This document shows positions 1-6,452 of a DNA stretch of 18,561 nt, in pieces. Within the stretch, counting starts at the first letter, position 1, and every line of letters starts with the position of its first letter. Location: positions 1 to 18,561 of the forward strand of contig NZ_DASVMI010000038.1 of the NCBI RefSeq assembly GCF_036384435.1, in the 5' to 3' direction. A program made the translations under genes and the position numbers. A model generated the notes under the pieces. That model saw only the letters and a list, made by a program, of their open reading frames with translations, made no database searches and was not told the origin of the DNA. The DNA comes from GSA-30 sp036384435. Its GTDB lineage: Bacteria > Pseudomonadota > Gammaproteobacteria > Xanthomonadales > Rhodanobacteraceae.

Positions 1-769
1 CCCCGGAGGTGCCTTGCTGCTGTCGCTCGGGATGGTCGGTATATGCCCATTTGTCCACGACCAGGGTGCTGGTCATCATGTCATGCAGGCCCTGCTTGCG
101 CTCGGTGAAAATCACCATCAGGTAGCCGATGCAGAAGAACAGGCTGGACAGGATGCGGCCAAACCAGCGCCCCAACGCACGGCCGAAGCCGATGCGGTTT
201 CCCTGCAAGTCGGTCACCTTGATACCCAGCGCGCGCTTGCCCAGCGTGGCTTGCGCCGCAGAGCTTTCCTGCAGGCAGAAATAAAGTATCGATATCACGA
301 ACAGGCCCAGGTAGGCGAAAACGATGATGCCTCCGGCCGCGGCGTTGCCTTGCTTGAATGATGGAACAAATACCGCGCCAAGTACGGCTAGCACGATGAC
401 GTTGAAGATCGACAGGATGATGCTGTCGAGGATGCTTGCCAGCAGGCGGCGGGCAAAGCCACCGTAGACGACGCGCCGCTGCGCCTGCGCCCCCCACTCG
501 TTGCTGGCAAAGCTTGATGGGCTGGCCGCGAAGGGATTGGTATCGACACGGGCAGGAGGGAGGATCGGCGGCGGCACGGCCGGATTCGCCGCTTGCAGTT
601 CATGCATCATGGACGATAGCGGTTGCCACTGCGCCATGCCTTCTCGCCATACCAGGCTTGCCGGTCGCAGACGTTCACTGGCGATGGCATCGAGCAGTTG
701 TTGCCTGCTGATCGGTCCCTGGCGTTGGCCAAACAAATCCACGAAGTACCAACTGACTTCCTGTTGCAT
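1..769 (-). CDS. GYF_2-RDD domain membrane protein (3' end outside window)
   Basis: Reading the minus strand from an ATG at 769 gives an open frame of 256 codons that runs off the window edge, so the C-terminus is incomplete. Residues 6-50 look like a GYF_2 domain (W7-Y8, the GP of RQGPIS, and the VWREGM..W..P pattern). A proline-rich linker follows at about 62-85. Residues from about 100 form an RDD domain with hydrophobic segments near 108-134, 146-166 and 203-221 and the typical TLGKRALGIKV and KQGLHDMMTSTLVV stretches. RDD proteins are inner-membrane proteins, some linked to transport; the GYF_2 domain probably binds a proline-rich partner. A purine-rich ribosome site (GGGGGAAAC) precedes the ATG. 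It lies 61 bp downstream of yceF on the same strand, so the two may be co-transcribed. The family is clear, the function is not. Confidence 0.85.
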   Translation of the reverse strand, partial: MQQEVSWYFVDLFGQRQGPISRQQLLDAIASERLRPASLVWREGMAQWQPLSSMMHELQAANPAVPPPILPPARVDTNPFAASPSSFASNEWGAQAQRRVVYGGFARRLLASILDSIILSIFNVIVLAVLGAVFVPSFKQGNAAAGGIIVFAYLGLFVISILYFCLQESSAAQATLGKRALGIKVTDLQGNRIGFGRALGRWFGRILSSLFFCIGYLMVIFTERKQGLHDMMTSTLVVDKWAYTDHPERQQQGTSG

Positions 770-830
770 CTTGAGTTTCCCCCTATAGGAAGCGTCAAGA
801 TATGGCAATCGGCTTCCGCCTGCCACGGGG

Positions 831-1415
831 TCAGGGAAAGGGCAGGCCAGCCTCGCGCAGCAGCCGTGCCAGGGCGATCAGTGGCAATCCGATCAAGGCG
901 GTGGGATCGGTGTTGTCAATGCGCTCGAACAGGGCGATTCCCAGGCCTTCACACTTGAAGCTGCCGGCGCAGTCCAGCGGTTGTTCGCGCTTGATATAAC
1001 GAGATATTTCCTCCTGGTCGAGCGTGCGAAAGTGGACTTCGGTCAAGTCAACATGCGTTCTTTGTGAGCCGTCGCGAGTATCGAACAGGCACAGGGCCGT
1101 ATGAAAACGTACCGATTGCCCTGACGAGGCAAGCAACTGTTCCTGGGCACGCTCGGCACTGCCGGGCTTGTCCAGCACCCGGCCGTGGAGTTCGGCGACC
1201 TGGTCGGAGCCGATGACCAGGGCGTCGGTCAGGCCTGCACTGGCCGCCCGGGCCTTGGCGATCGCCAGGCGCAAAGCCCGTGTCGCGGGTGCCTCATCGG
1301 GCAGCGCCGCTTCATCGGTGCCTGGGCTGTATTGTTCGAAGTCGCTGGTCAGTCGGCCCAGCAACTCGGCCCGGTAACGCGATGTGGAGCCGAGGATAAG
1401 GCGGGGCGCATTCAT
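831..1415 (-). CDS. yceF: Maf family nucleotide pyrophosphatase, YceF type (7-methyl-GTP pyrophosphatase)
   Basis: A 194-residue Maf/HAM1-type protein. Maf enzymes hydrolyse nucleoside triphosphates to monophosphate and pyrophosphate and are thought to clear modified nucleotides; the YceF branch prefers 7-methyl-GTP. The N-terminal LGSTSRYR motif (8-15) is the nucleotide-binding signature. GSDQV at 69-73, with D71 as the probable catalytic acid, is the form seen in E. coli YceF. The segment CAGSFKCEGLGI (149-160) and the later GLPLIALARLLR (176-187) also match YceF. The start overlaps the stop of the upstream gene in an ATGA, so the two are probably translationally coupled. In E. coli yceF lies beside yceD-rpmF in divergent orientation, as here with one extra gene between. 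Substrate preference is inferred from subfamily resemblance. Confidence 0.9.
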   Translation of the reverse strand: MNAPRLILGSTSRYRAELLGRLTSDFEQYSPGTDEAALPDEAPATRALRLAIAKARAASAGLTDALVIGSDQVAELHGRVLDKPGSAERAQEQLLASSGQSVRFHTALCLFDTRDGSQRTHVDLTEVHFRTLDQEEISRYIKREQPLDCAGSFKCEGLGIALFERIDNTDPTALIGLPLIALARLLREAGLPFP

Positions 1416-1867
1416 GCGTCACTCTCGCGGCGGATCTGCTCGCGCATGGCATCGTCCAGATCGTGCTGGGCCTGATCGAGCCCGGCGAGCAGCGGGCGCA
1501 AGCGGTTGCGTGCCTGGCTCATGCTGGCGATTGCCTCATCGAGTTCGTGCTGTGATGCCCGAGGAGCGCTGTCGCGTATCCAGATGCGCTGCTGTAGCAA
1601 CGAGCGCAGGCCGGCTTCGACCGCATTGCGGGCCTCCTTTTCGCTTTCCGCGGGCAGGTCCGGGTTCAGCGACATGACCGCGTGGGCCTGCTGCAGGCCG
1701 CTGCGGCAGTTCTTGAGGTCAGCCTCAAGGCGATCGGCCAGGTCCAGGAGATGGCGTACACTGCCGGTCCGGCGGAACATGCGCTGCCGGTAGACGAGCG
1801 CGGCGACCGCCAGGATGACCATCACAGTGAGCAGGGCGGTCAGCCCGGCTGTCAGGTAGGTATCCAC
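1412..1867 (-). CDS. Membrane-anchored helical protein of unknown function
   Basis: This 151-residue protein is not one I recognise. It starts with GTG at 1867-1865, preceded by AAGGA four bases upstream. Residues 5-26 form one hydrophobic segment followed by a basic stretch (YRQRMFRR), which suggests an N-terminal anchor with the rest in the cytoplasm. Residues 35-148 are rich in Leu, Ala, Glu, Arg and Gln with few helix breakers apart from the NPDLP segment near 68-72, so a helical bundle or coiled coil is likely. It ends in the 4-base overlap with yceF. That coupling suggests it is expressed with yceF and perhaps the RDD gene. A start at Met16 would cut the membrane segment, so GTG is preferred. 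It is a coding gene by frame continuity and coupling; no function can be assigned. Confidence 0.72.
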   Translation of the reverse strand: MDTYLTAGLTALLTVMVILAVAALVYRQRMFRRTGSVRHLLDLADRLEADLKNCRSGLQQAHAVMSLNPDLPAESEKEARNAVEAGLRSLLQQRIWIRDSAPRASQHELDEAIASMSQARNRLRPLLAGLDQAQHDLDDAMREQIRRESDA

Positions 1868-2006
1868 GAGATCCTTGGTAACGAGTCGGGTCCGAAGCCT
1901 TCAGTCTGCCGCATGGGCCATGATCGACGCAAAAGGGCTGACGGTGCGCCTTAAGCATTTGTATGCAGTTGACTTCTCCTGGCTGGCTGCCTAGAATTTC
2001 CCGATT
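1868..2006. promoter_or_regulatory. Divergent intergenic region between the yceF cluster and yceD
   Basis: This 139-bp spacer separates the minus-strand cluster from yceD. The plus-strand promoter is strong and listed separately. I found no convincing minus-strand -35/-10 pair; only the ribosome site AAGGA of the minus-strand gene can be pointed to. There is no open frame of note and no clear terminator. Confidence 0.5.
1969..1997 (+). promoter_or_regulatory. Probable sigma-70 promoter of yceD-rpmF
   Basis: TTGACT (1969-1974), a spacer of exactly 17 bp, and TAGAAT (1992-1997) form a near-consensus sigma-70 promoter. The expected transcription start, about 6-8 bases after the -10, falls at or just before the yceD ATG at 2007. 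The messenger would then have almost no leader. The motif is read directly; its activity is inferred. Confidence 0.75.
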
Positions 2007-2525
2007 ATGTCCGTGACACTGCCAGAGTCCGTGGACGCATGGCGCATGGTCGCGACAAGGCGTTCGTATGAGGGAGCCTTGCCGATTGCCGTATTGCGGC
2101 GCCTCGCTGAGGTGCTTGCCGGTACGGGCGGGGAGGTTCGGTACGAGCTGGATTTCGGTCGTGACGAGTTCGGTACATCCTATCTGGATGTCCGCGTCCA
2201 GGCGCCGCTCGAACTGACCTGCCAACGTACGTTGGAGCCGTTCATTCTGCCGATCTCGGTGGTTACGCGGCTTGGCCTGATCCGCTCCGAGCGTGAGGAG
2301 TCGGCCCTTCCTCCGGGAAGCGAGCCGCTGTTGATCGCCGAGGATGGCAGGCTGAATCTGGCGGACGTGATCGAAGACGAATTGCTGTTGGCAGTGCCGC
2401 TGGTGCCGGTCAATCCGGACAGTACGTTGCCTGACGAAGTAGTGGATCCCGGTCCGGAGCTATCCGCCGCCGTGGGTCGTACCGATAACCCGTTCGCGGT
2501 CCTGCGCGAACTCAAGAAAAACTGA
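2007..2525 (+). CDS. yceD: YceD/DUF177 family protein (23S rRNA accumulation protein)
   Basis: A 172-residue DUF177 protein. E. coli YceD is needed for normal 23S rRNA accumulation, and its gene is almost always next to rpmF, as here. The N-terminus (VTLPESVDAWR, then RRSYEGALPI) matches the usual start of the family, so the ATG at 2007 is supported by homology although no ribosome site precedes it. The conserved LADVIEDELLLAVPLVP segment (118-134) and the C-terminal NPFAVLRELK (161-170) are typical. The stop lies 18 bp before rpmF, so the two genes share a transcript. The promoter -10 ends only 9 bases before the start codon, which suggests leaderless translation. The family call is firm; the molecular activity is poorly known. 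Confidence 0.92.
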   Translation: MSVTLPESVDAWRMVATRRSYEGALPIAVLRRLAEVLAGTGGEVRYELDFGRDEFGTSYLDVRVQAPLELTCQRTLEPFILPISVVTRLGLIRSEREESALPPGSEPLLIAEDGRLNLADVIEDELLLAVPLVPVNPDSTLPDEVVDPGPELSAAVGRTDNPFAVLRELKKN

Positions 2526-2543
2526 TTTAGCTGGAGACTCGCC

Positions 2544-2738
2544 ATGGCCGTTGCCAAGAGCCGCAAGACCCCGTCCACCCGCGGCATGCGTCGTTCGCAC
2601 GATGCGCTCAAGACCGTGCAACTGGCCACCGATCCGACGAGCGGCGAAGTGCATCTGCGCCACCACGTCACCAAGGATGGCTACTATCGCGGCAAGAAGG
2701 TCATCGACACCCAGACCTCGGTGGTCGAAGAAGATTGA
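2544..2738 (+). CDS. rpmF: 50S ribosomal protein L32
   Basis: A 64-residue basic protein identical in plan to bacterial L32, a component of the large ribosomal subunit near the peptidyl transferase side. The N-terminus MAVAKSRKTPSTRGMRRSHDAL and the DPTSGEVHLRHHVTKDGYYRGKKV segment match E. coli L32. It has no cysteines, so it is the zinc-free form rather than the CxxC zinc-ribbon form. It is slightly longer than E. coli L32 because of an acidic C-terminal tail (QTSVVEED). A GGAG ribosome site lies upstream of the ATG, 18 bp after yceD. Two hairpins follow the stop, so transcription probably ends or is attenuated before fabH. Confidence 0.97.
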   Translation: MAVAKSRKTPSTRGMRRSHDALKTVQLATDPTSGEVHLRHHVTKDGYYRGKKVIDTQTSVVEED

Positions 2739-2746
2739 TCCGATAC

Positions 2747-2772
2747 ATGAGGGTCTGTGACAAGGCTCTCAT
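2747..2772 (+). other. Hairpin downstream of rpmF
   Basis: Bases 2747-2755 pair with 2764-2772 in a 9-bp stem with two G-T wobbles and an 8-base loop (TGTGACAA). It begins 8 bases after the rpmF stop and has no T-run. It may protect the 3' end of the yceD-rpmF messenger. Pairing is read directly; the role is inferred. Confidence 0.45.
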
Positions 2773-2782
2773 ACTGTGACTG

Positions 2783-2816
2783 GCAAGGCGGCGCGACTAG
2801 GCGCCGCTTTGCGTTT
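2783..2816 (+). terminator. Probable intrinsic terminator or attenuator between rpmF and fabH
   Basis: GCGGCGC (2788-2794) pairs perfectly with GCGCCGC (2801-2807) around a 6-base loop. The stem extends outward to 2783/2812 through C-G, two A-T and one G-T pair. The tail is short (TTTGCGTTT), so termination may be partial. It would separate yceD-rpmF from fabH. Confidence 0.6.
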
Positions 2817-2901
2817 AGGCGTGCAGGCGGCGTAACGTTGCAGCTTCGGCGGCAAGCGTTGCCCGGTTCACACGTCGATCGTCCTCGTAATTGGATAGTC
2901 A

Positions 2902-3876
2902 ATGGCACAGATCTACTCCCGTATCGTCGCGACCGGCAGTGCGCTGCCAGAGCGCGTGTTGACCAACGCGGACCTGGAAAAATTCGTCGATACCAGTGAC
3001 GAATGGATCCGTACCCGCACCGGTATTCGCCAACGTCATATCGCTGCTGACGGTGAGACTACCGGCGATTTCGCCACGCTGGCCGCGCAGCGCGCGCTCG
3101 AGGCGGCCGGCCTGAAGGCCTCCGACATTGATCTGATCGTGCTTGGCACGACCACGCCGGACATCATCTTTCCTTCCACGGCGTGTCTGGTGCAACATCG
3201 TTTGGGTGCGAATGGTTGTGCAGCATTCGACGTCAACGCCGCCTGTTCGGGTTTCGTCTACGCCCTGGGCGTGGCGGACAAGTTCATTAAGACAGGCTCA
3301 TCCAAACGTGCCCTGGTGATCGGCGCCGAGACGCTGACGCGCATGATCGACTGGAAGGAGCGCGAGACCTGCGTCCTCTTTGGTGATGGTGCGGGCGCGG
3401 TCATCCTGGAAGGTTCCAGCGAGCCGGGAATCTACGCCACATGTCTGCATGCCGATGGTGGCCACAAGGAGCTGCTGTATAACCCGGTTGGCGTTTCCGC
3501 CGGCTTTACAGACGAGCCCAATCATGGCGTGCGCATCCGCATGGCCGGTCGCGAAGTGTTCAAGGTGGCGGTCAAGACGCTCGATGCGCTGGTCGAGGAA
3601 ACCTTGCAGGCCGCCGCCATGGACGCTTCCCAACTGGATTGGCTGATTCCGCATCAGGCCAATCTGCGCATCATCGAAGCGACGGCCAAGCGCCTGAACA
3701 TGTCGATGGAGCAGGTCATCGTGACCGTCGACCAGCACGCCAACACGTCAGCCGGCTCAGTGCCTCTGGCACTGGATCATGCCGTTCGTTCGGGCAAGGT
3801 CAAGCGCGGCCAGAACCTGTTGCTGGAGGCCTTCGGCGGCGGCTTCACCTGGGCTTCGGCGTTGCTGAAATACTGA
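2902..3876 (+). CDS. fabH: 3-oxoacyl-[acyl-carrier-protein] synthase III (KAS III)
   Basis: A 324-residue thiolase-fold enzyme that starts type II fatty acid synthesis by condensing an acyl-CoA with malonyl-ACP in the cytoplasm. The catalytic triad is visible: C115 in VNAACSGF, H251 in IPHQANLR and N281 in HANTSAGS. The C-terminal LEAFGGGFTWASALLKY is typical of FabH. Length is normal for the family (about 317-330). The ATG at 2902 is followed directly by the conserved YSRIVATGSALPE, so the start is well placed, but the ribosome site (GGAT) is weak. It lies 163 bp after rpmF with no plsX between, and a strong terminator follows at 3918. It therefore looks like its own transcription unit, although I could not find a clear promoter in 2813-2901. 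Confidence 0.96.
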   Translation: MAQIYSRIVATGSALPERVLTNADLEKFVDTSDEWIRTRTGIRQRHIAADGETTGDFATLAAQRALEAAGLKASDIDLIVLGTTTPDIIFPSTACLVQHRLGANGCAAFDVNAACSGFVYALGVADKFIKTGSSKRALVIGAETLTRMIDWKERETCVLFGDGAGAVILEGSSEPGIYATCLHADGGHKELLYNPVGVSAGFTDEPNHGVRIRMAGREVFKVAVKTLDALVEETLQAAAMDASQLDWLIPHQANLRIIEATAKRLNMSMEQVIVTVDQHANTSAGSVPLALDHAVRSGKVKRGQNLLLEAFGGGFTWASALLKY

Positions 3877-4183
3877 TTCGACCAGGTCGGCAGTTGCGCT
3901 GCCTGTCAAAAAGTCGGAAGCAAAAGCCGGTATGTCCGGCTTTTGCTTTTTCATGGGAGCAGCTGGCAACGCGCGACCTTAAAGATCTTTGGCTTGTGCC
4001 GCCTGTTCATGAAGATGGTTGCATCCTCAAAGTTCAAGGCTCTTCCTCTCTACCCTTGACAGCGCCGCAGGCGCGACTTCACCGGCGGCAAGGCCGCCGT
4101 CTTTGCCGCGTTCAAGCCACAAACAGCTGCGTATGGCGCGCGACAATGGCACTATTCCGCCTTTCATTCATGCCTGTCTTCCC
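3877..4183 (+). promoter_or_regulatory. Non-coding spacer between fabH and fabD
   Basis: This 307-bp spacer has no credible gene. It holds the fabH terminator (3918-3951), a small hairpin GGCGGC-AAG-GCCGCC (4084-4098) and, near its end, the sequence GCGACAATGG (4140-4149), whose GACAAT is a possible -10. The same 8 bases (GCGACAAT) occur upstream of acpP. No good -35 can be paired with it. A TTGACA at 4056-4061 has no -10 at the right distance. No good Shine-Dalgarno sequence precedes the fabD ATG at 4184. A promoter for fabD must lie here if the terminator works, but its exact position is uncertain. Confidence 0.45.
3918..3951 (+). terminator. Intrinsic terminator after fabH
   Basis: Bases 3918-3930 pair perfectly with 3936-3948 (13 bp) around the loop TATGT, and the descending arm runs into five T residues (3947-3951). 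The ascending arm contains AAAA and is preceded by another A-run, so it could work from both sides. This is the clearest terminator in the window and ends the fabH transcript. Confidence 0.85.
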
Positions 4184-5131
4184 ATGACCCAGACCTCCAC
4201 TTCGCTCGCCTTCGTTTTCCCCGGCCAGGGTTCGCAATCCGTTGGCATGCTGGCCGAACTGGCCGTCGCGCATGAAGAGGTCAAGGCCACGTTCGATGAG
4301 GCGTCGCTAGGGGCAGGGGTTGACCTGTGGGCGCTCAGCCAGCAGGGCCCGGAAGATCAGCTCAACAGCACACAGAATACCCAGCCTGCCTTGCTGGCAG
4401 CCAGTGTTGCCGTGTGGCGCGTGTGGCAGAAGCTCGGTGGTGCGCGGCCGGCGCAGTTGTCCGGTCACAGCCTGGGCGAGTACAGCGCGCTGGTATGTGC
4501 CGATGCGCTGTCACTGCATGATGCGGCTGCCCTGGTGGCTGAGCGTGGACGCTTGATGCAGGCGGCCGTGCCGGCGGGCGTAGGTGCTATGGCAGCGATC
4601 ATTGGTGGCGATGATGCGCAGATTGCCGCGGTATGCGAAGAAGTGGCGCAGGGCCAGGTGGTTTCACCAGCGAACTTCAATTCGCCCGGCCAGTTGGTCA
4701 TTGCCGGTAACGCCGAGGCGGTTGATCGCGCATTGGCGCGCCTGGCCGAGTTGGGCGTGAAGAAGGCCGTAAAGCTCGCCGTATCCGTGCCGTCCCATTG
4801 CGCCCTGATGAAAGATGCCGCCGCCCGGCTCGATGAGCGCATGACCTCGATCACGTGGATGCAGCCATCGATTCCGGTCGTGCAGAACGCCGTCGCGCGT
4901 TCTTTCGATGATGTCGCAGCCATTCGCGACGCCTTGCGGCAACAACTTTACCTGCCGGTGCGCTGGACCGAATGCGTGCAGGCCCTGGTGGCCGGTGGTG
5001 CGACACGGATCGCCGAAGCGGGCCCGGGCAAGGTGCTGGCCGGCCTGATCAAGCGTATCGACAAGAGCGTCGAGGCTCGTGCCATCGGTGCGCCGGCTGA
5101 TATCGAAGCCACGCGCGCCGATTGGACCTGA
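4184..5131 (+). CDS. fabD: Malonyl-CoA:ACP transacylase
   Basis: A 315-residue enzyme that moves malonyl from CoA to acyl carrier protein, supplying the extender for fatty acid synthesis. The oxyanion-hole motif FPGQGSQ lies at 12-18, the nucleophile S96 in GHSLGE, the substrate-carboxylate arginine R121 in ERGRLM and the catalytic H205 in VPSHCALM. Length matches E. coli FabD (309). The frame stays open upstream, but the ATG at 4184 puts the family start (SLAFVFPGQGSQ) in the right place, and the upstream residues look non-coding. No good Shine-Dalgarno sequence precedes this ATG, which is unusual. fabG follows after 29 bp and probably shares its transcript. Confidence 0.95.
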   Translation: MTQTSTSLAFVFPGQGSQSVGMLAELAVAHEEVKATFDEASLGAGVDLWALSQQGPEDQLNSTQNTQPALLAASVAVWRVWQKLGGARPAQLSGHSLGEYSALVCADALSLHDAAALVAERGRLMQAAVPAGVGAMAAIIGGDDAQIAAVCEEVAQGQVVSPANFNSPGQLVIAGNAEAVDRALARLAELGVKKAVKLAVSVPSHCALMKDAAARLDERMTSITWMQPSIPVVQNAVARSFDDVAAIRDALRQQLYLPVRWTECVQALVAGGATRIAEAGPGKVLAGLIKRIDKSVEARAIGAPADIEATRADWT

Positions 5132-5160
5132 CCTTTTCCGTTTTCCAAGGAACCTACATC

Positions 5161-5904
5161 ATGAGTCATTCCCTGAAGGGCGAAATCGCGCTGGTGACTG
5201 GTGCCAGTCGCGGTATCGGCGCAGCTATTGCCGACGAACTGGCCAGTCGCGGCGCAACGGTGATCGGCACGGCCACCAGTCAATCGGGTGCAGTGGCCAT
5301 TGGCGAGCGGCTGGCTGCACACGGTGGCCATGGTCGCATCCTCAACGTCACCGAGGGTGCCCAGGTCGACGGCCTGATCGATGCGATCGGCAAGGAATTT
5401 GGCGCGGTATCGATCCTGGTCAACAACGCGGGTATCACGCGCGATCAATTGCTGATGCGCATGAAGGACGATGACTGGCAGGCCATCCTCGATACCAATC
5501 TGACATCGGTCTATCGCACCTCCAAGGCCGTGATGCGCGGCATGATGAAAGCACGCAAGGGCCGCATCATTTCGATTGCATCCGTGATCGGCCTCACTGG
5601 CAATCCGGGCCAGGCCAACTATGCCGCAGCCAAGGCCGGCATCATTGCGTTTTCCAAATCGCTGGCTCGCGAAATCGGTACACGTGGCATCACGGTCAAC
5701 GTGGTGGCGCCAGGTTTCATTGATACCGACATGACACGCTCGCTGCCTGAGGAGTCCAAGCAGGCGCTGCTGGGTCAGATTGCGCTGGGCCGGCTGGGCG
5801 AGGCAAATGACATCGCCCAGGCCGTGGCGTTCCTTGCATCGCCTGCTGCAGCCTACATCACAGGCGAGACGCTGCACGTCAATGGCGGCATGTACATGCC
5901 GTAA
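5161..5904 (+). CDS. fabG: 3-oxoacyl-[acyl-carrier-protein] reductase
   Basis: A 247-residue short-chain dehydrogenase that reduces 3-oxoacyl-ACP with NADPH, the first reduction in each elongation cycle. The nucleotide-binding motif TGASRGIG lies at 13-20, NNAG at 88-91, and the catalytic residues are N113, S141, Y154 and K158 (YAAAK). Length matches E. coli FabG (244). The frame is open further upstream into fabD, but the ATG at 5161 has a good ribosome site (AAGGAA, 8 bases upstream) and the following KGEIALVTGASRGIG is the normal family start. It lies 29 bp after fabD. The C-terminus GETLHVNGGMYMP is typical. Confidence 0.96.
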   Translation: MSHSLKGEIALVTGASRGIGAAIADELASRGATVIGTATSQSGAVAIGERLAAHGGHGRILNVTEGAQVDGLIDAIGKEFGAVSILVNNAGITRDQLLMRMKDDDWQAILDTNLTSVYRTSKAVMRGMMKARKGRIISIASVIGLTGNPGQANYAAAKAGIIAFSKSLAREIGTRGITVNVVAPGFIDTDMTRSLPEESKQALLGQIALGRLGEANDIAQAVAFLASPAAAYITGETLHVNGGMYMP

Positions 5905-5940
5905 GGCCATGATCCGGACGGTAAAGCTGCCCGGGGCCCC

Positions 5941-5970
5941 GTGAGCGTCTCACTCGGTCGGGATATTTTT
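5941..5970 (+). terminator. Weak candidate terminator after fabG
   Basis: GTGAG (5941-5945) and CTCAC (5949-5953) form a 5-bp stem with a 3-base loop. A T-run (5966-5970) follows only after 12 further bases, so this is a poor match to an intrinsic terminator. It is listed because some fabG transcripts may stop before the acpP promoter region. Confidence 0.3.
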
Positions 5971-5976
5971 CAACGG

Positions 5977-6008
5977 TTGTCGCCACGAGTCGATTTTTAG
6001 GCGACAAT
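5977..6008 (+). promoter_or_regulatory. Inverted repeat in the acpP upstream region, possible operator
   Basis: TTGTCGCC (5977-5984) and GGCGACAA (6000-6007) are perfect 8-bp inverted arms separated by 15 bases that include TTTTTA. The right arm continues into a possible -10 (GACAAT, 6003-6008). A dyad placed over a promoter suggests a regulator-binding site, but it could also form a hairpin in a longer transcript. The repeat is read directly; binding is inferred. Confidence 0.45.
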
Positions 6009-6085
6009 TAGACTTTCGCGTCGGCCCTGTGGGCCGGCACCACCACCGCTACCGGCGGACTGTGGCGGCCCCTGGGCTCAGCCAT

Positions 6086-6091
6086 TACAAT
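6086..6091 (+). promoter_or_regulatory. Candidate -10 element of an acpP promoter
   Basis: TACAAT is one base from the sigma-70 -10 consensus. The best -35 at a suitable distance is weak (CTGTGG or TGGCGG). If used, transcription would start near 6098 and give an acpP leader of about 60 bases containing the hairpin at 6092-6119. The upstream GACAAT at 6003-6008 is an alternative. Confidence 0.4.
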
Positions 6092-6119
6092 CCGCCGGCC
6101 TTGCCGGGCGGAAGGCCGG
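6092..6119 (+). other. Competing hairpins in the acpP leader
   Basis: CCGGCCTT (6095-6102) pairs perfectly with AAGGCCGG (6112-6119). Alternatively CCGCCGGC (6092-6099) pairs with GCCGGGCGG (6103-6111), with one bulge. The two folds share bases and exclude each other. An A-rich stretch and the strong ribosome site GGGAGGT (6143-6149) follow. Such a leader could stabilise or regulate the messenger. Confidence 0.45.
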
Positions 6120-6158
6120 TAAAGAAAAAGCAACTACTCCTTGGGAGGTATTGGCAAC

Positions 6159-6398
6159 ATGAGCACCATCGAAGAACGCGTCAAGAAAATCGTCGTCGAG
6201 CAGCTGGGCGTGAAGGAAGAAGAAGTCACGGCGAACTCCTCGTTCGTGGACGATCTGGGCGCGGACTCGCTGGACACCGTGGAACTGGTGATGGCTCTCG
6301 AGGAGGAGTTCGAGACCGAGATTCCGGACGAGGAAGCCGAGAAAATCACCACGGTGCAGCAGGCTGTCGATTACATCAAGGGCCACGCCAAGGAGTAA
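6159..6398 (+). CDS. acpP: Acyl carrier protein
   Basis: A 79-residue acidic helical protein that carries growing acyl chains on a phosphopantetheine arm in fatty acid synthesis, also feeding lipid A and phospholipid synthesis. The modified serine is S37 in DDLGADSLDTVEL. The sequence is otherwise a textbook AcpP. The ATG at 6159 has a strong ribosome site (GGGAGGT, 9 bases upstream); an in-frame ATG six codons earlier is rejected because the protein normally starts MSTIEERVKKI. It is flanked by a 254-bp upstream region with promoter-like elements and by a terminator 54 bp after the stop. It is therefore probably expressed alone at a high level, although it sits within the fab cluster. Confidence 0.98.
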   Translation: MSTIEERVKKIVVEQLGVKEEEVTANSSFVDDLGADSLDTVELVMALEEEFETEIPDEEAEKITTVQQAVDYIKGHAKE

Positions 6399-6452
6399 TC
6401 GCGACTGGGCGGGCGCGCGTTCCGGTGCCAGTCCAAGCCCATGTAACGATGA

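Noticed and set aside
4056..4061. TTGACA as a -35 element for fabD
   Set aside because: No -10-like sequence at 15-19 bp downstream (the region reads TTCACCGG).
4140..4147. GCGACAA(T) recurring before fabD, before acpP and in the nuoD-nuoE spacer, as a shared regulatory motif
   Set aside because: The same heptamer also occurs inside yceD (near 2052) and the PIG-L gene (near 12779), so chance recurrence is likely. Only the paired inverted copy before acpP was kept as a finding.
4948..5910. Minus-strand open frame (320 codons) opposite fabG
   Set aside because: Shadow of fabD and fabG; Cys- and His-rich with no domain.
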